Origin: Clostridiales bacterium
GTDB taxonomy: Bacteria > Bacillota > Clostridia > Saccharofermentanales > Saccharofermentanaceae
Reading direction: 5' to 3'
Assembly (NCBI GenBank): GCA_017612755.1
Contig: JAGAFH010000014.1
Span: forward strand, 1-8,043
Length of the DNA: 8,043 nt
Shown: piece by piece, positions 1 to 5,970 of the stretch
How the letters are laid out: each line of letters begins with the position of its first letter
Position numbering within the stretch: the first letter of the stretch is position 1
Position numbers and translations under genes: made by a program
Notes under the pieces: generated by a model
The model's input: only the letters and a program-made list of their open reading frames with translations
Told to the model about the DNA's origin: nothing
Databases searched by the model: none

Positions 1-173
1 CCGGGCATCATTATATCCAGCAAAACGAGGTTGATGTCCTCATTTTCTTTAAGTCTTTCCAGCGCCTCAACTCCATTATGGGCGCTGACAGTCTCATATC
101 CGTCGCTTCCAAGATATATCTGCAGTGCAGATACGATGTCTTTCTCGTCGTCACAAACCAAGATCTTGTTCAT
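1..173 (-). CDS. Response regulator, N-terminal receiver domain (partial, runs off left edge)
   Basis: The reverse strand reads MNKILVCDDEKDI and onwards for 57 complete codons before the window ends. This is the start of a CheY-like receiver domain: the acidic pair D8/D9 binds Mg2+, and D53 in the LLDIMMPG motif is the expected phosphoacceptor aspartate. Such proteins are phosphorylated by a partner sensor histidine kinase and usually act as transcription factors through a C-terminal DNA-binding domain. That domain and any kinase gene lie outside the window, so the subfamily (OmpR, NarL or other) cannot be decided here. The ATG is preceded by AGGAA almost touching the start and by GAAAGGG about 12 nt upstream, so the ribosome binding site is not ideal, but the protein begins exactly where receiver domains begin. 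It is divergent from the membrane protease gene at 361. Receiver identity is certain from motifs; the regulated process is unknown. Confidence 0.93.
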   Translation of the reverse strand, partial: MNKILVCDDEKDIVSALQIYLGSDGYETVSAHNGVEALERLKENEDINLVLLDIMMP

Positions 174-194
174 TTCCTAAATTTACCCTTTCGT

Positions 195-206
195 GTAATC
201 GATTAC
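195..206. repeat. 12-bp perfect palindrome in divergent intergenic region
   Basis: GTAATCGATTAC is its own reverse complement. It lies about 20 bp upstream of the response-regulator start codon, in a position where it could act as an operator on that gene's leader or promoter. Two further short inverted repeats sit in the same spacer: CGGAT-A-ATCCG at 237-247 and AATCTTAAGATT at 249-260. Short palindromes arise by chance in AT-rich spacers, so function is unproven. Confidence 0.3.
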
Positions 207-252
207 GGTTCCTATTGTACTCATAAATTCTTAAATCGGATAATCCGTAATC

Positions 253-269
253 TTAAGATTTGGTTAAGA
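253..269. promoter_or_regulatory. Candidate regulator binding site: two TTAAGA hexamers 11 bp apart
   Basis: TTAAGA occurs at 253-258 and again at 264-269, so the two copies start 11 bp apart, about one helical turn. The pair lies about 15 bp upstream of the -35 box of the promoter at 284-313 and about 80 bp upstream of the response-regulator start. Tandem direct repeats with about 11 bp period are typical of OmpR/PhoB-type response-regulator sites. The first copy overlaps a perfect 12-bp palindrome (AATCTTAAGATT, 249-260). A role in controlling either divergent gene is inference. Confidence 0.35.
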
Positions 270-283
270 AACAGCAGGAACGG

Positions 284-313
284 TTGACTCGTCTCTATAT
301 ATGTAGGTATATT
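284..313 (+). promoter_or_regulatory. Sigma-A type promoter for the CPBP protease gene
   Basis: A -35 box TTGACT (284-289, 5 of 6 to consensus) and a -10 box TATATT (308-313, 5 of 6) are separated by 18 bp. Transcription would start near 320, giving a leader of about 40 nt before the ATG at 361. The ribosome binding site AAGGGAG at 347-353 lies 7 nt before the start codon. The TTAAGA repeat pair just upstream is well placed for activation. Confidence 0.6.
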
Positions 314-360
314 ATCCTTGGAATTAGGAATCAGGAATAATGGTTTAAGGGAGATATTTT

Positions 361-1203
361 ATGAGTACAGGAAAAGCCATCGGTGGCTCTGTTCTCGGCT
401 TGGTATTTTTTGTAGTTGCCGAGATCGTGTCATCACTTATCGGAGAAGGCCTCTATAGTCTTGGTCTGAACGCAGCAGCATGTAACGCAGTAGCAGGGAT
501 CTTATTCGTAGCATTTTCGATCCTTCTGTTCAAAGCCCTCACCAAGATCTTAAAGATCCGTATGGAAGACGTGGGCATCACAAAGGTCCGTTTCAGTCTT
601 AAGTGGGTCTTCATAGCAATACTTTTGCCCGTAGCCGTATTGGGAGTATTTCTTCTCCTTCCCGGAGATTTCGTCCTGTCTGACATGTCAAAGACAGAAA
701 TGGCCTCAAGGCTTTCTGCCGGCATCTTCTTCTCGGGAATAGGATCCGGCTTCGTAGAGGAAATGCTCTTCAGAGGCTTCATCATGAGGCTTCTCAAAAA
801 GAGATGGAACACAGCAGTAGCCGTCATCATTCCCTCGTTCCTCTTCGGACTTATCCACATCTTCGGGATGGAATTCTCAGTGACCTCCTGCCTTCTTGTC
901 ATCGCCGCAGGAACCTTCGTAGGCATCATGCTTTCCCTCATCTCACTTGAGGGAAACAACATCTGGAACTCAGGTATCGTTCACTGCTTCTGGAACATCA
1001 TCATCATCGGCGGCGCCCTCTTCGTAGGCAGCGAAGCCGACACCACCAACAGCATCGTATCCTATGTGCTCGAAAACAAGTCCTTCGCCCTCACAGGCGG
1101 AGAGTTCGGAATAGAGTCCTCCATAGTGGCAGTTGCAGGCTACGTCCTCATCTCTGCGCTGGCCCTGGTCTTTCTCCGGACGAAGAGCCCCCAAGAGGCT
1201 TAA
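361..1203 (+). CDS. CPBP family intramembrane metalloprotease (CAAX protease/Abi type)
   Basis: A 280-residue polytopic membrane protein with about seven or eight hydrophobic segments (roughly 7-27, 37-60, 82-102, 118-130, 152-168, 174-195, 203-224 and 252-272). The three family motifs are intact: EExxxR as E133-E134-M-L-F-R138, FxxxH as F162 to H166, and HxxxN as H208 to N212. These are the glutamate and histidine residues expected to hold the catalytic metal of the Rce1/CPBP superfamily. Members cleave substrates within or near the membrane; bacterial ones are linked to prenyl-protein-like processing, bacteriocin maturation or immunity, and control of anti-sigma factors. No peptide or bacteriocin gene is visible nearby, so the substrate is unknown. 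The start is supported by AAGGGAG 7 nt upstream and by a good promoter. The last 56 bp overlap the 3' end of hydF on the other strand. Confidence 0.93.
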   Translation: MSTGKAIGGSVLGLVFFVVAEIVSSLIGEGLYSLGLNAAACNAVAGILFVAFSILLFKALTKILKIRMEDVGITKVRFSLKWVFIAILLPVAVLGVFLLLPGDFVLSDMSKTEMASRLSAGIFFSGIGSGFVEEMLFRGFIMRLLKKRWNTAVAVIIPSFLFGLIHIFGMEFSVTSCLLVIAAGTFVGIMLSLISLEGNNIWNSGIVHCFWNIIIIGGALFVGSEADTTNSIVSYVLENKSFALTGGEFGIESSIVAVAGYVLISALALVFLRTKSPQEA

Positions 1204-2365
1204 GGCTTCTATCTAAAATGCCATTCATCTTAGCGATGGCCATGCCATAATTGACCATCGGTACACATGCTTCACCGGCCCCCCTCTGCCGGTGGAGCAT
1301 TTCTTTTTCCGTGAGCATGCATCCCCCGCAGTGGATGACTAAAGAATAGGAAGACAGATCTGAAGGGAAAGTCCCGCCGGACGAAAAAGAGATCTGAAGA
1401 TCTGCTCCCGTATAGGAAGACAGAAGCCTGGGGATCTTAACAGTGCCTATATCGTTACACTGGCGGTGATGTGTGCATCCTTCAGATATCAGGACCTTAT
1501 CACCTGACTTCAAAGAATCCAGGACAGAAGCCCCGGCAACAAGAGATTCCAGATCACCCTTATACCTTGCCATCAATATGGAAAAGGAAGTTAAAGGAAC
1601 CGATTCAGGAACAATAGAAGAAACCTCCTTGAAAGCCTGGGAATCCGTAATGACCAGCGCCGGCGGCTCCTTCAAAGAAGAAAGAACAGCAGCAAGTTCC
1701 GAAGGCTGACATCCCAGGAAAGCGCACCCGCAGTCCAGAAGATCTCTCATCACCAGCTGCTGGGGAAGGATCAGCCTCCCCTTGGGAGCCGACTCATCAA
1801 CAGGGATCACCAGCACCACCAAAGATCCGGGAGAAACAAGATCTGAAACCAAAGAACGAAACGATTTTGCAGAAGAGACCAGCTTCCCGAGAAGCTCCTT
1901 AAGTTCGTAGATATTTTCTCCGGTAACCGAACTTACATATATCTCATTAGACGGAAGCGAGGAACGCTCAGCAAGAAGATCCGCTTTGGTATGAGCCACC
2001 ACATAAGGAACAGATCCGGCCTTAAATAAAGACACCAGCTCCTCCTCCGGAGAAGACAAAACAGAAGAAGCCGTCACAAGAACAGCCACATCCGTAGCAG
2101 AGAGTATCTCCCGGGTCTTCGCCACGCGCTTATCCCCCAGCTCTCCCGCATCATCGATACCCGGCGTGTCAACTATCACCACAGGTCCGATGGGAAGAAG
2201 CTCCATGGTCTTACGGACAGGATCAGTAGTAGTTCCCAAAACATCTGAGACCACGGACATCTCCTGACCCGTGACAGCATTCACGAGACTTGATTTGCCC
2301 GCATTCCGAAGTCCGAAAAATCCGATCTTAACTCTCTCCGCCGCCGGTACTCCAGTCAAACCCAT
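1148..2365 (-). CDS. hydF: HydF, [FeFe]-hydrogenase H-cluster maturation GTPase
   Basis: A 405-residue cytoplasmic scaffold/carrier that holds the 2Fe precursor of the H-cluster and transfers it to apo-hydrogenase. The N-terminal GTPase domain has G1 GLRNAGKS (18-25, with the asparagine typical of K+-activated GTPases), G2 threonines 45-47, G3 DTPG (66-69), G4 TKAD (126-129) and G5 SSV (145-147). A dimerisation region follows. The C-terminal cluster-binding domain has C297-x-H299, about 45 residues, then HCGGC (H345, C346, C349), matching the family CxHx(46-53)HCxxC ligand pattern. Length is normal. The ATG lies 8 bp after the hydG stop, with GAGGTGG as ribosome binding site overlapping the end of hydG, so the two are surely co-transcribed. 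A tail of about 14 residues (GGSSSGERPGPAQR) follows the conserved core and is encoded opposite the end of the CPBP gene. No terminator is evident after it. Confidence 0.97.
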   Translation of the reverse strand: MGLTGVPAAERVKIGFFGLRNAGKSSLVNAVTGQEMSVVSDVLGTTTDPVRKTMELLPIGPVVIVDTPGIDDAGELGDKRVAKTREILSATDVAVLVTASSVLSSPEEELVSLFKAGSVPYVVAHTKADLLAERSSLPSNEIYVSSVTGENIYELKELLGKLVSSAKSFRSLVSDLVSPGSLVVLVIPVDESAPKGRLILPQQLVMRDLLDCGCAFLGCQPSELAAVLSSLKEPPALVITDSQAFKEVSSIVPESVPLTSFSILMARYKGDLESLVAGASVLDSLKSGDKVLISEGCTHHRQCNDIGTVKIPRLLSSYTGADLQISFSSGGTFPSDLSSYSLVIHCGGCMLTEKEMLHRQRGAGEACVPMVNYGMAIAKMNGILDRSLKPLGGSSSGERPGPAQR

Positions 2366-2373
2366 AAGCCACC

Positions 2374-3822
2374 TCAGAACCTGAAATCCCTTCTGTTGGA
2401 ATTTCTTATATCAGCAATATTCTTCTCAGCGATCTCCATGACCTTCTCCTTGGGGATACGGTCCAGCTCCCGGGCGATGACTTCGTAGCCCAGGGACTTG
2501 GTTTCAGGAGACGCATAATCCTCCAGATACTCCGCAAGGGTCATGAGGGCATTGGGATGACAGCAGTTTAAGATCTGTCCGCTCTTACAGAGAGACATGA
2601 ACCTGTCGCCTGTCCTTCCCTCCCTGTAGCAGGCGGTACAGAAAGAAGGGATGTGATCATTCTCCATGAGCCACTTAACTACTTCGTCCAGAGTCCTCTG
2701 ATCCGACACGTCAAACTGCTCCGTATCGTGGGGCCTCTCAGTTTCGGTATAGCCGCCTACAGAAGTACGGGAACCTCCGCTGACCTGGCTGATACCCAGT
2801 GTAAGAAGTTTCTGCCTGACCTCCTGGCTCTCACGGGTGGAGATGATCATTCCCGTATAAGGGACAGCCAGACGGATACAGGCGGTGATCTTTGCAAAAG
2901 TCTCATCGTCGATACCATTATCAAACTGGGAAGGATCTATATCATCAGCCTTCTTGACGCGGGGAATGCTTATAGTGTGAGGGCCCACTCCGTGGACCGC
3001 CTCCAGATGCTCCGCGTGCATCAGGAGTCCTGCGAACTCATACTTATAAAGCTCAAGTCCGAAAAGCACCCCAAGTCCCACATCGTCGATACCGCCTTCC
3101 ATGGCCCTGTCGTGGGCCTCAGTGTGGTAGTTATAATCATGCTTGGGCCCCGTGGGATGAAGGCGCAGATAACTCTCCTTATGGTAAGTCTCCTGGAACA
3201 GGATATAAGTTCCGATCCCGGCCTCCTTCAGCTTTCTGTAGTTCTCCACCGTAGTAGCCGCGATATTTACATTGACCCTTCGGATGTCACCGTTTTTGTG
3301 GTGTACGGAATAGATGGTCTTTATGCAGTCCAGGATATATTCGATAGGATTGTTGACAGGATCTTCACCCGCCTCGATAGCCAGTCTCTTATGTCCCATA
3401 TCCTGAAGGGCGATTACCTCGGCCCTGACCTCTTCCTGTGTCAGCTTCTTTCTGGGGATATTCTTATTCTTCAGGTGGTAAGGACAGTAAAGACATCCGT
3501 TGACACAGTAGTTGGACAGATACAAAGGAGCGAAGATAACGATCCTGTTTCCGTAGTAAGCCATCTTGATCTCTTCCGCGATCTTATGGATCTCCGAGAT
3601 CTTCTCCGGGATATCGCAGGCCAGAAGGACCGATGCCTCCCTGTGATCAAGTCCTGCACATACATAACCTGTAGAAGTCTTAACAGGTCTGGCCTTCAGA
3701 AGGATCTTATCGATCAGCTCCACATTGGACTTGTTCTCCTCCGCATACTGAAGAGTAGCCAGTATCTCCTCATCGTTGATGAACTCATCCGCATTCATTG
3801 AACATTTGTCATAAACTGCCAT
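2374..3822 (-). CDS. hydG: HydG, radical SAM tyrosine lyase for [FeFe]-hydrogenase maturation
   Basis: A 482-residue radical SAM enzyme that splits tyrosine into p-cresol and a dehydroglycine fragment, which becomes the CO and cyanide ligands on an Fe-cysteine synthon for the H-cluster. The radical SAM cluster motif CxxxCxxC is present as C106, C110, C113. The HydG-specific C-terminal motif CX2CX22C is exact: C395, C398, C421, holding the auxiliary cluster with the dangler iron. H269, in the MHAEHLE segment, is a candidate for the conserved histidine near that iron, but this is by position only. Length fits the family. The ATG directly follows the TAA stop of hydE (TAAATG), with AGGAA about 7 nt upstream inside the end of hydE. 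A later in-frame ATG at 3798 lacks a ribosome binding site. The close relative ThiH lacks the CX2CX22C extension. Confidence 0.98.
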   Translation of the reverse strand: MAVYDKCSMNADEFINDEEILATLQYAEENKSNVELIDKILLKARPVKTSTGYVCAGLDHREASVLLACDIPEKISEIHKIAEEIKMAYYGNRIVIFAPLYLSNYCVNGCLYCPYHLKNKNIPRKKLTQEEVRAEVIALQDMGHKRLAIEAGEDPVNNPIEYILDCIKTIYSVHHKNGDIRRVNVNIAATTVENYRKLKEAGIGTYILFQETYHKESYLRLHPTGPKHDYNYHTEAHDRAMEGGIDDVGLGVLFGLELYKYEFAGLLMHAEHLEAVHGVGPHTISIPRVKKADDIDPSQFDNGIDDETFAKITACIRLAVPYTGMIISTRESQEVRQKLLTLGISQVSGGSRTSVGGYTETERPHDTEQFDVSDQRTLDEVVKWLMENDHIPSFCTACYREGRTGDRFMSLCKSGQILNCCHPNALMTLAEYLEDYASPETKSLGYEVIARELDRIPKEKVMEIAEKNIADIRNSNRRDFRF

Positions 3823-4875
3823 TTATATTTCCTTTCTGATATCGCCCCGGTCTACCACCAGCTGATATCCTGCATTTTTTATACGTGATCCGAGACAGGA
3901 GACGCACTCGGACGCCTCTTCTCCCGTACATATCTTGTTGTCATAAAGCGAATACTTAGACCGCACCGCCACAGGTGACAGATTTGGCATCACCACATTG
4001 GCTCCTGCCTTAAGTCCCTTCTCCCGTCCCATGGGATCCACAGTACCAAGAGCCGTAGTAGCCGGCAAAAGCACAGGAGGATATATAATACGGATAAGGC
4101 TCAGAAGATAGCATGTCAGATCTGAAGACCCGGCAGGGAAAGATCCGAAGGGCGTATCCTTGTGGGGTACAAAGGGGCCTATTCCGCACATGTCGGGACG
4201 GAAAGACTCAATGAACTTCAGATCCCGGGCCAGGCAGGAAGCATCCTGGTAAGGGGACCCCACCATAAAGCCGCAGCCCACCTGATATCCGATAGAACGC
4301 AGAGAGGAAAGACACTCCATACGGTTCGAAAAGCTCATGGAAGAGGGATGGAGCCTGGCATAGTGTTCAGGACAGGCCGTCTCATGCCGCAGCAGATACC
4401 TGTCAGCTCCGGCAGCAAATAAAGCAGCATAACTTTCGTGGGACCTCTCCCCCATGGACAGGGTCACGGCGCAGTCGGGAAAAGAAGACTTGAGGGAAGA
4501 TACGATGGAGCACAAAACAGCATCCGTATAGTAGGGGTCCTCTCCTCCCTGAAGTACGAAGGTACGAAAACCAAGACCATATCCTTTCTCCGCGCAGGCA
4601 AGTATCTCAGAAGGCGACAGACGGTACCGCGAGCAGGACCTGTTACTTCTGCGGATACCGCAGTAAAGACAGTCATTTCTGCAGTAGTTTGAGATCTCGA
4701 TGAGACCACGCATAAAGACAGCAGATCCGTAGTAAGATGCGCGGACAGAAGAAGCCAGAGAGGCAGCATAAGATGCAGCCGCAGGCGAAAAACCCGAGAC
4801 CACGATCTCATATTCCTCTTCCGTCAAAGACCGGTCACGGGAGAGCTTGTCGATAAGAGCTAAGACTTCAGACAT
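3823..4875 (-). CDS. hydE: HydE, radical SAM [FeFe]-hydrogenase maturase
   Basis: A 350-residue radical SAM protein of the HydE/BioB-like TIM barrel type. The cluster motif CxxxCxxC appears as C65, C69, C72 within NYCRNDCLYCGIRRSN, and the GGEDP stretch (110-114) is a typical SAM-contact region. HydE acts after HydG, converting the Fe(CO)2(CN)-cysteine synthon toward the diiron precursor and the dithiolate bridge. The optional second-cluster motif CX7CX2C is retained near the C-terminus (C316, C324, C327), as in Thermotoga maritima HydE. The start codon overlaps the stop of the upstream regulator gene (ATGTCTGA, 8-bp overlap) and no clear ribosome binding site precedes it, so translational coupling is likely. 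PylB and BioB are relatives, but the flanking hydG and hydF settle the assignment. Confidence 0.97.
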   Translation of the reverse strand: MSEVLALIDKLSRDRSLTEEEYEIVVSGFSPAAASYAASLASSVRASYYGSAVFMRGLIEISNYCRNDCLYCGIRRSNRSCSRYRLSPSEILACAEKGYGLGFRTFVLQGGEDPYYTDAVLCSIVSSLKSSFPDCAVTLSMGERSHESYAALFAAGADRYLLRHETACPEHYARLHPSSMSFSNRMECLSSLRSIGYQVGCGFMVGSPYQDASCLARDLKFIESFRPDMCGIGPFVPHKDTPFGSFPAGSSDLTCYLLSLIRIIYPPVLLPATTALGTVDPMGREKGLKAGANVVMPNLSPVAVRSKYSLYDNKICTGEEASECVSCLGSRIKNAGYQLVVDRGDIRKEI

Positions 4876-5113
4876 TTGAATAAGCCGTCTTCACGTTCAC
4901 ATCTTTAAGATTTCCGATCTTTCCCGCAAGGGAAGAGATCTCATCTGAAGGAGCATCCAGCACCACGCTTATGATATTGATACCACGTTCACGGTAGGGT
5001 ATCCCCATACGTCCGATGATGTACTGTCCATACTGATGTAATAGAGCGTTCAGATGCTCAACATCTCCTTCTTTACCCACGATCATGCTCATTACTGCAA
5101 CACGTGTTTCCAT
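4868..5113 (-). CDS. TM1266-like putative iron-only hydrogenase system regulator
   Basis: An 81-residue soluble protein (METRVAVMSMIV at the start, NLKDVNVKTAYSNV at the end) that matches the small TM1266 family named for its link with [FeFe]-hydrogenase genes. Recognisable family traits are the LLHQYGQYIIGRMGIPYRE segment, the INIISVVLDAP strand, and the final GKIGNLKDVNVKT. The family has an ACT/ferredoxin-like fold; a regulatory or ligand-sensing role is proposed but not firmly shown. I place the start at the ATG at 5113 because GGAGG (5119-5123) lies 5 nt upstream. An in-frame TTG at 5128 would put that site inside the coding region and in the terminator U-tract, so it is unlikely. This is the first gene of the hydEGF operon and sits behind the structured leader at 5127-5213. 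Confidence 0.9.
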   Translation of the reverse strand: METRVAVMSMIVGKEGDVEHLNALLHQYGQYIIGRMGIPYRERGINIISVVLDAPSDEISSLAGKIGNLKDVNVKTAYSNV

Positions 5114-5126
5114 AAAAACCTCCAAC

Positions 5127-5158
5127 AAAAAACCGCACCCTCAAAAAACAAGGTACGG
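5127..5158 (-). terminator. Intrinsic terminator in the hyd operon leader
   Basis: CCGTACCT (5158-5151) pairs with GGGTGCGG (5140-5133) to give an 8-bp stem with two G-U pairs and a 10-nt loop, followed at once by six T (5132-5127). The U-tract ends 3 nt before the GGAGG of the first gene of the hyd operon. It would therefore stop transcription just before the operon unless the left arm is sequestered by the upstream stems P1 or P1'. It could also end read-through from the membrane-protein gene upstream. Confidence 0.65.
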
Positions 5159-5213
5159 CAAGCAGGCGCAAAAAGCGCCCAAGAAAACAATAAGTTGTTC
5201 TGCACCTTGCCGT
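5127..5213 (-). ncRNA. Candidate structured attenuation leader (riboswitch-like) of the hyd maturation operon
   Basis: Read on the minus strand, this leader can form a closing stem P1 (ACGGCAAG 5213-5206 with CTTGCCGT 5162-5155, 8 perfect pairs). P1 encloses hairpin P2 (AGAACAA 5201-5195 with TTGTTTT 5190-5184, loop CTTA) and hairpin P3 (GGGCGC 5180-5175 with GCGCCT 5169-5164, loop of five U). This makes a three-way-junction-like element. A shifted closing stem P1' is also possible (CAAGGTGC 5209-5202 with GTACCTTG 5156-5149, one G-U pair). Both compete with a downstream terminator whose left arm is 5158-5151. Mutually exclusive anti-terminator and terminator pairings just before the first gene's ribosome binding site are the hallmark of transcription attenuation. 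I do not recognise the sequence as a known riboswitch class; the ligand and direction of control are unknown. All pairings were found by eye. Confidence 0.6.
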
Positions 5214-5214
5214 C

Positions 5215-5242
5215 AGTAAATAAACTTCTTATCAGGTAGCAA
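5215..5242 (-). promoter_or_regulatory. Weak candidate promoter for the hyd operon leader
   Basis: TTGCTA (5242-5237) and TTTACT (5220-5215) are spaced by 16 bp and would start transcription at about 5208-5212, near the beginning of the structured leader. Each box matches only four of six consensus positions, so the call rests mainly on position. Read-through from the upstream two-gene unit is the alternative source of transcript. Confidence 0.3.
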
Positions 5243-5257
5243 AAAGAGATTAACACA

Positions 5258-5287
5258 CAAAAAGAAGGGTTTCAATCACTCAAAGCC
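5258..5287 (-). terminator. Weak terminator-like structure after the membrane-protein gene
   Basis: GGCTTT, spanning the last codons of the gene, can pair with AAACCC just after the stop. The stem is short, with one mismatch and a 9-nt loop, and is followed by TTCTTTTTG. The stem is poor, so termination here is probably incomplete at best. Confidence 0.3.
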
Positions 5288-5965
5288 GATCTGCCTGGAA
5301 GTAAACTCCCGGGAGGAAAGAATGGAATAGATCTCCGTCGAACGGACATGGGAGAAGAACTCCTCGTCAAGTTCATCAGAGGAAAAGCTCCCCCGAAGAG
5401 AAGAGAACTCTTCCGATGCCTTAAACACCAGAGCCATAAATATCCTCATCTGCGTTCCGTCAGCAAGAGGATACTGTCTCATAAGGCAGAAGGAATACGA
5501 GGAGGAATCCTTAACGGGACCATACTCCAGGATCTTCTTCTCACCGGCTATATACTCGCCGCACATCTTCTCAAATTTATCCACGCACTCGGAGGTCACC
5601 CTGTCGTTTTTTGTCCAGTCCTTCAGGATCACACAGGCCATCTTTCCGGCAGCCACATCCACATCACCTGAACGGTTCTCCATCACCTTATCCATAGCCC
5701 CGTAAGGATCTTCACTGTTGATGGCATCATTGACCTGCTCGATGACCGGATGACCGCCCATCTTTATGATCCGGAACATCTTCACCGTCTCGATGACAGA
5801 TGCAATGAAGTCAAAAGCAACGAGAGCTATTCCGACGGCAAAACACGTACGCACCTGAATACCAATTACCATAAGGACAATACCCAGAAGCAAAAATATA
5901 CCCAGCCGGAAAAAGAATATACTGACAAAAGACAGCAGCGCCATTCTTATCTTAAACTTATTCAT
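5276..5965 (-). CDS. Small membrane protein of unknown function with two N-terminal transmembrane helices
   Basis: A 229-residue protein not recognised by family. The N-terminus (MNKFKIRMALL) leads into two closely spaced hydrophobic helices (about 9-36 and 40-60), followed by about 170 mostly polar residues, so a membrane-anchored protein with a large soluble C-terminal part is likely. The positive N-terminus and the KMFRIIKMGG after the second helix suggest both ends face the cytoplasm. I chose the ATG at 5965 because GAGGTGA lies 5 nt upstream. An in-frame GTG at 5974 (three more residues) is possible but less favoured. The start is 5 nt after the stop of the lipoprotein gene, so the two form one transcription unit. 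The soluble part has many acidic and serine residues, but I see no catalytic motif. Confidence 0.8.
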   Translation of the reverse strand: MNKFKIRMALLSFVSIFFFRLGIFLLLGIVLMVIGIQVRTCFAVGIALVAFDFIASVIETVKMFRIIKMGGHPVIEQVNDAINSEDPYGAMDKVMENRSGDVDVAAGKMACVILKDWTKNDRVTSECVDKFEKMCGEYIAGEKKILEYGPVKDSSSYSFCLMRQYPLADGTQMRIFMALVFKASEEFSSLRGSFSSDELDEEFFSHVRSTEIYSILSSREFTSRQIGFE

Positions 5966-5970
5966 CCCTC

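Noticed and set aside
2653..3801. Long plus-strand open frame of 382 codons
   Set aside because: It is entirely antisense to hydG, whose motifs are unmistakable; a frame of this kind is a codon-bias shadow.
5127..5213. T-box leader as explanation for the hyd leader
   Set aside because: The conserved T-box antiterminator sequence (TGGNACCGCG type) is absent, and the operon has no aminoacyl-tRNA or amino-acid gene.
5054..5239. Plus-strand 61-codon frame through the hyd leader
   Set aside because: It is antisense to the TM1266-like gene and the leader, has no ribosome binding site, and its lysine/asparagine-rich product reflects the A-runs of the terminator.
5240..5262. Possible Rex or FNR operator around TTGTGTGTTAA before the hyd leader
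   Set aside because: Only one half-site resembles the consensus; the second inverted half is missing, so it cannot be supported.
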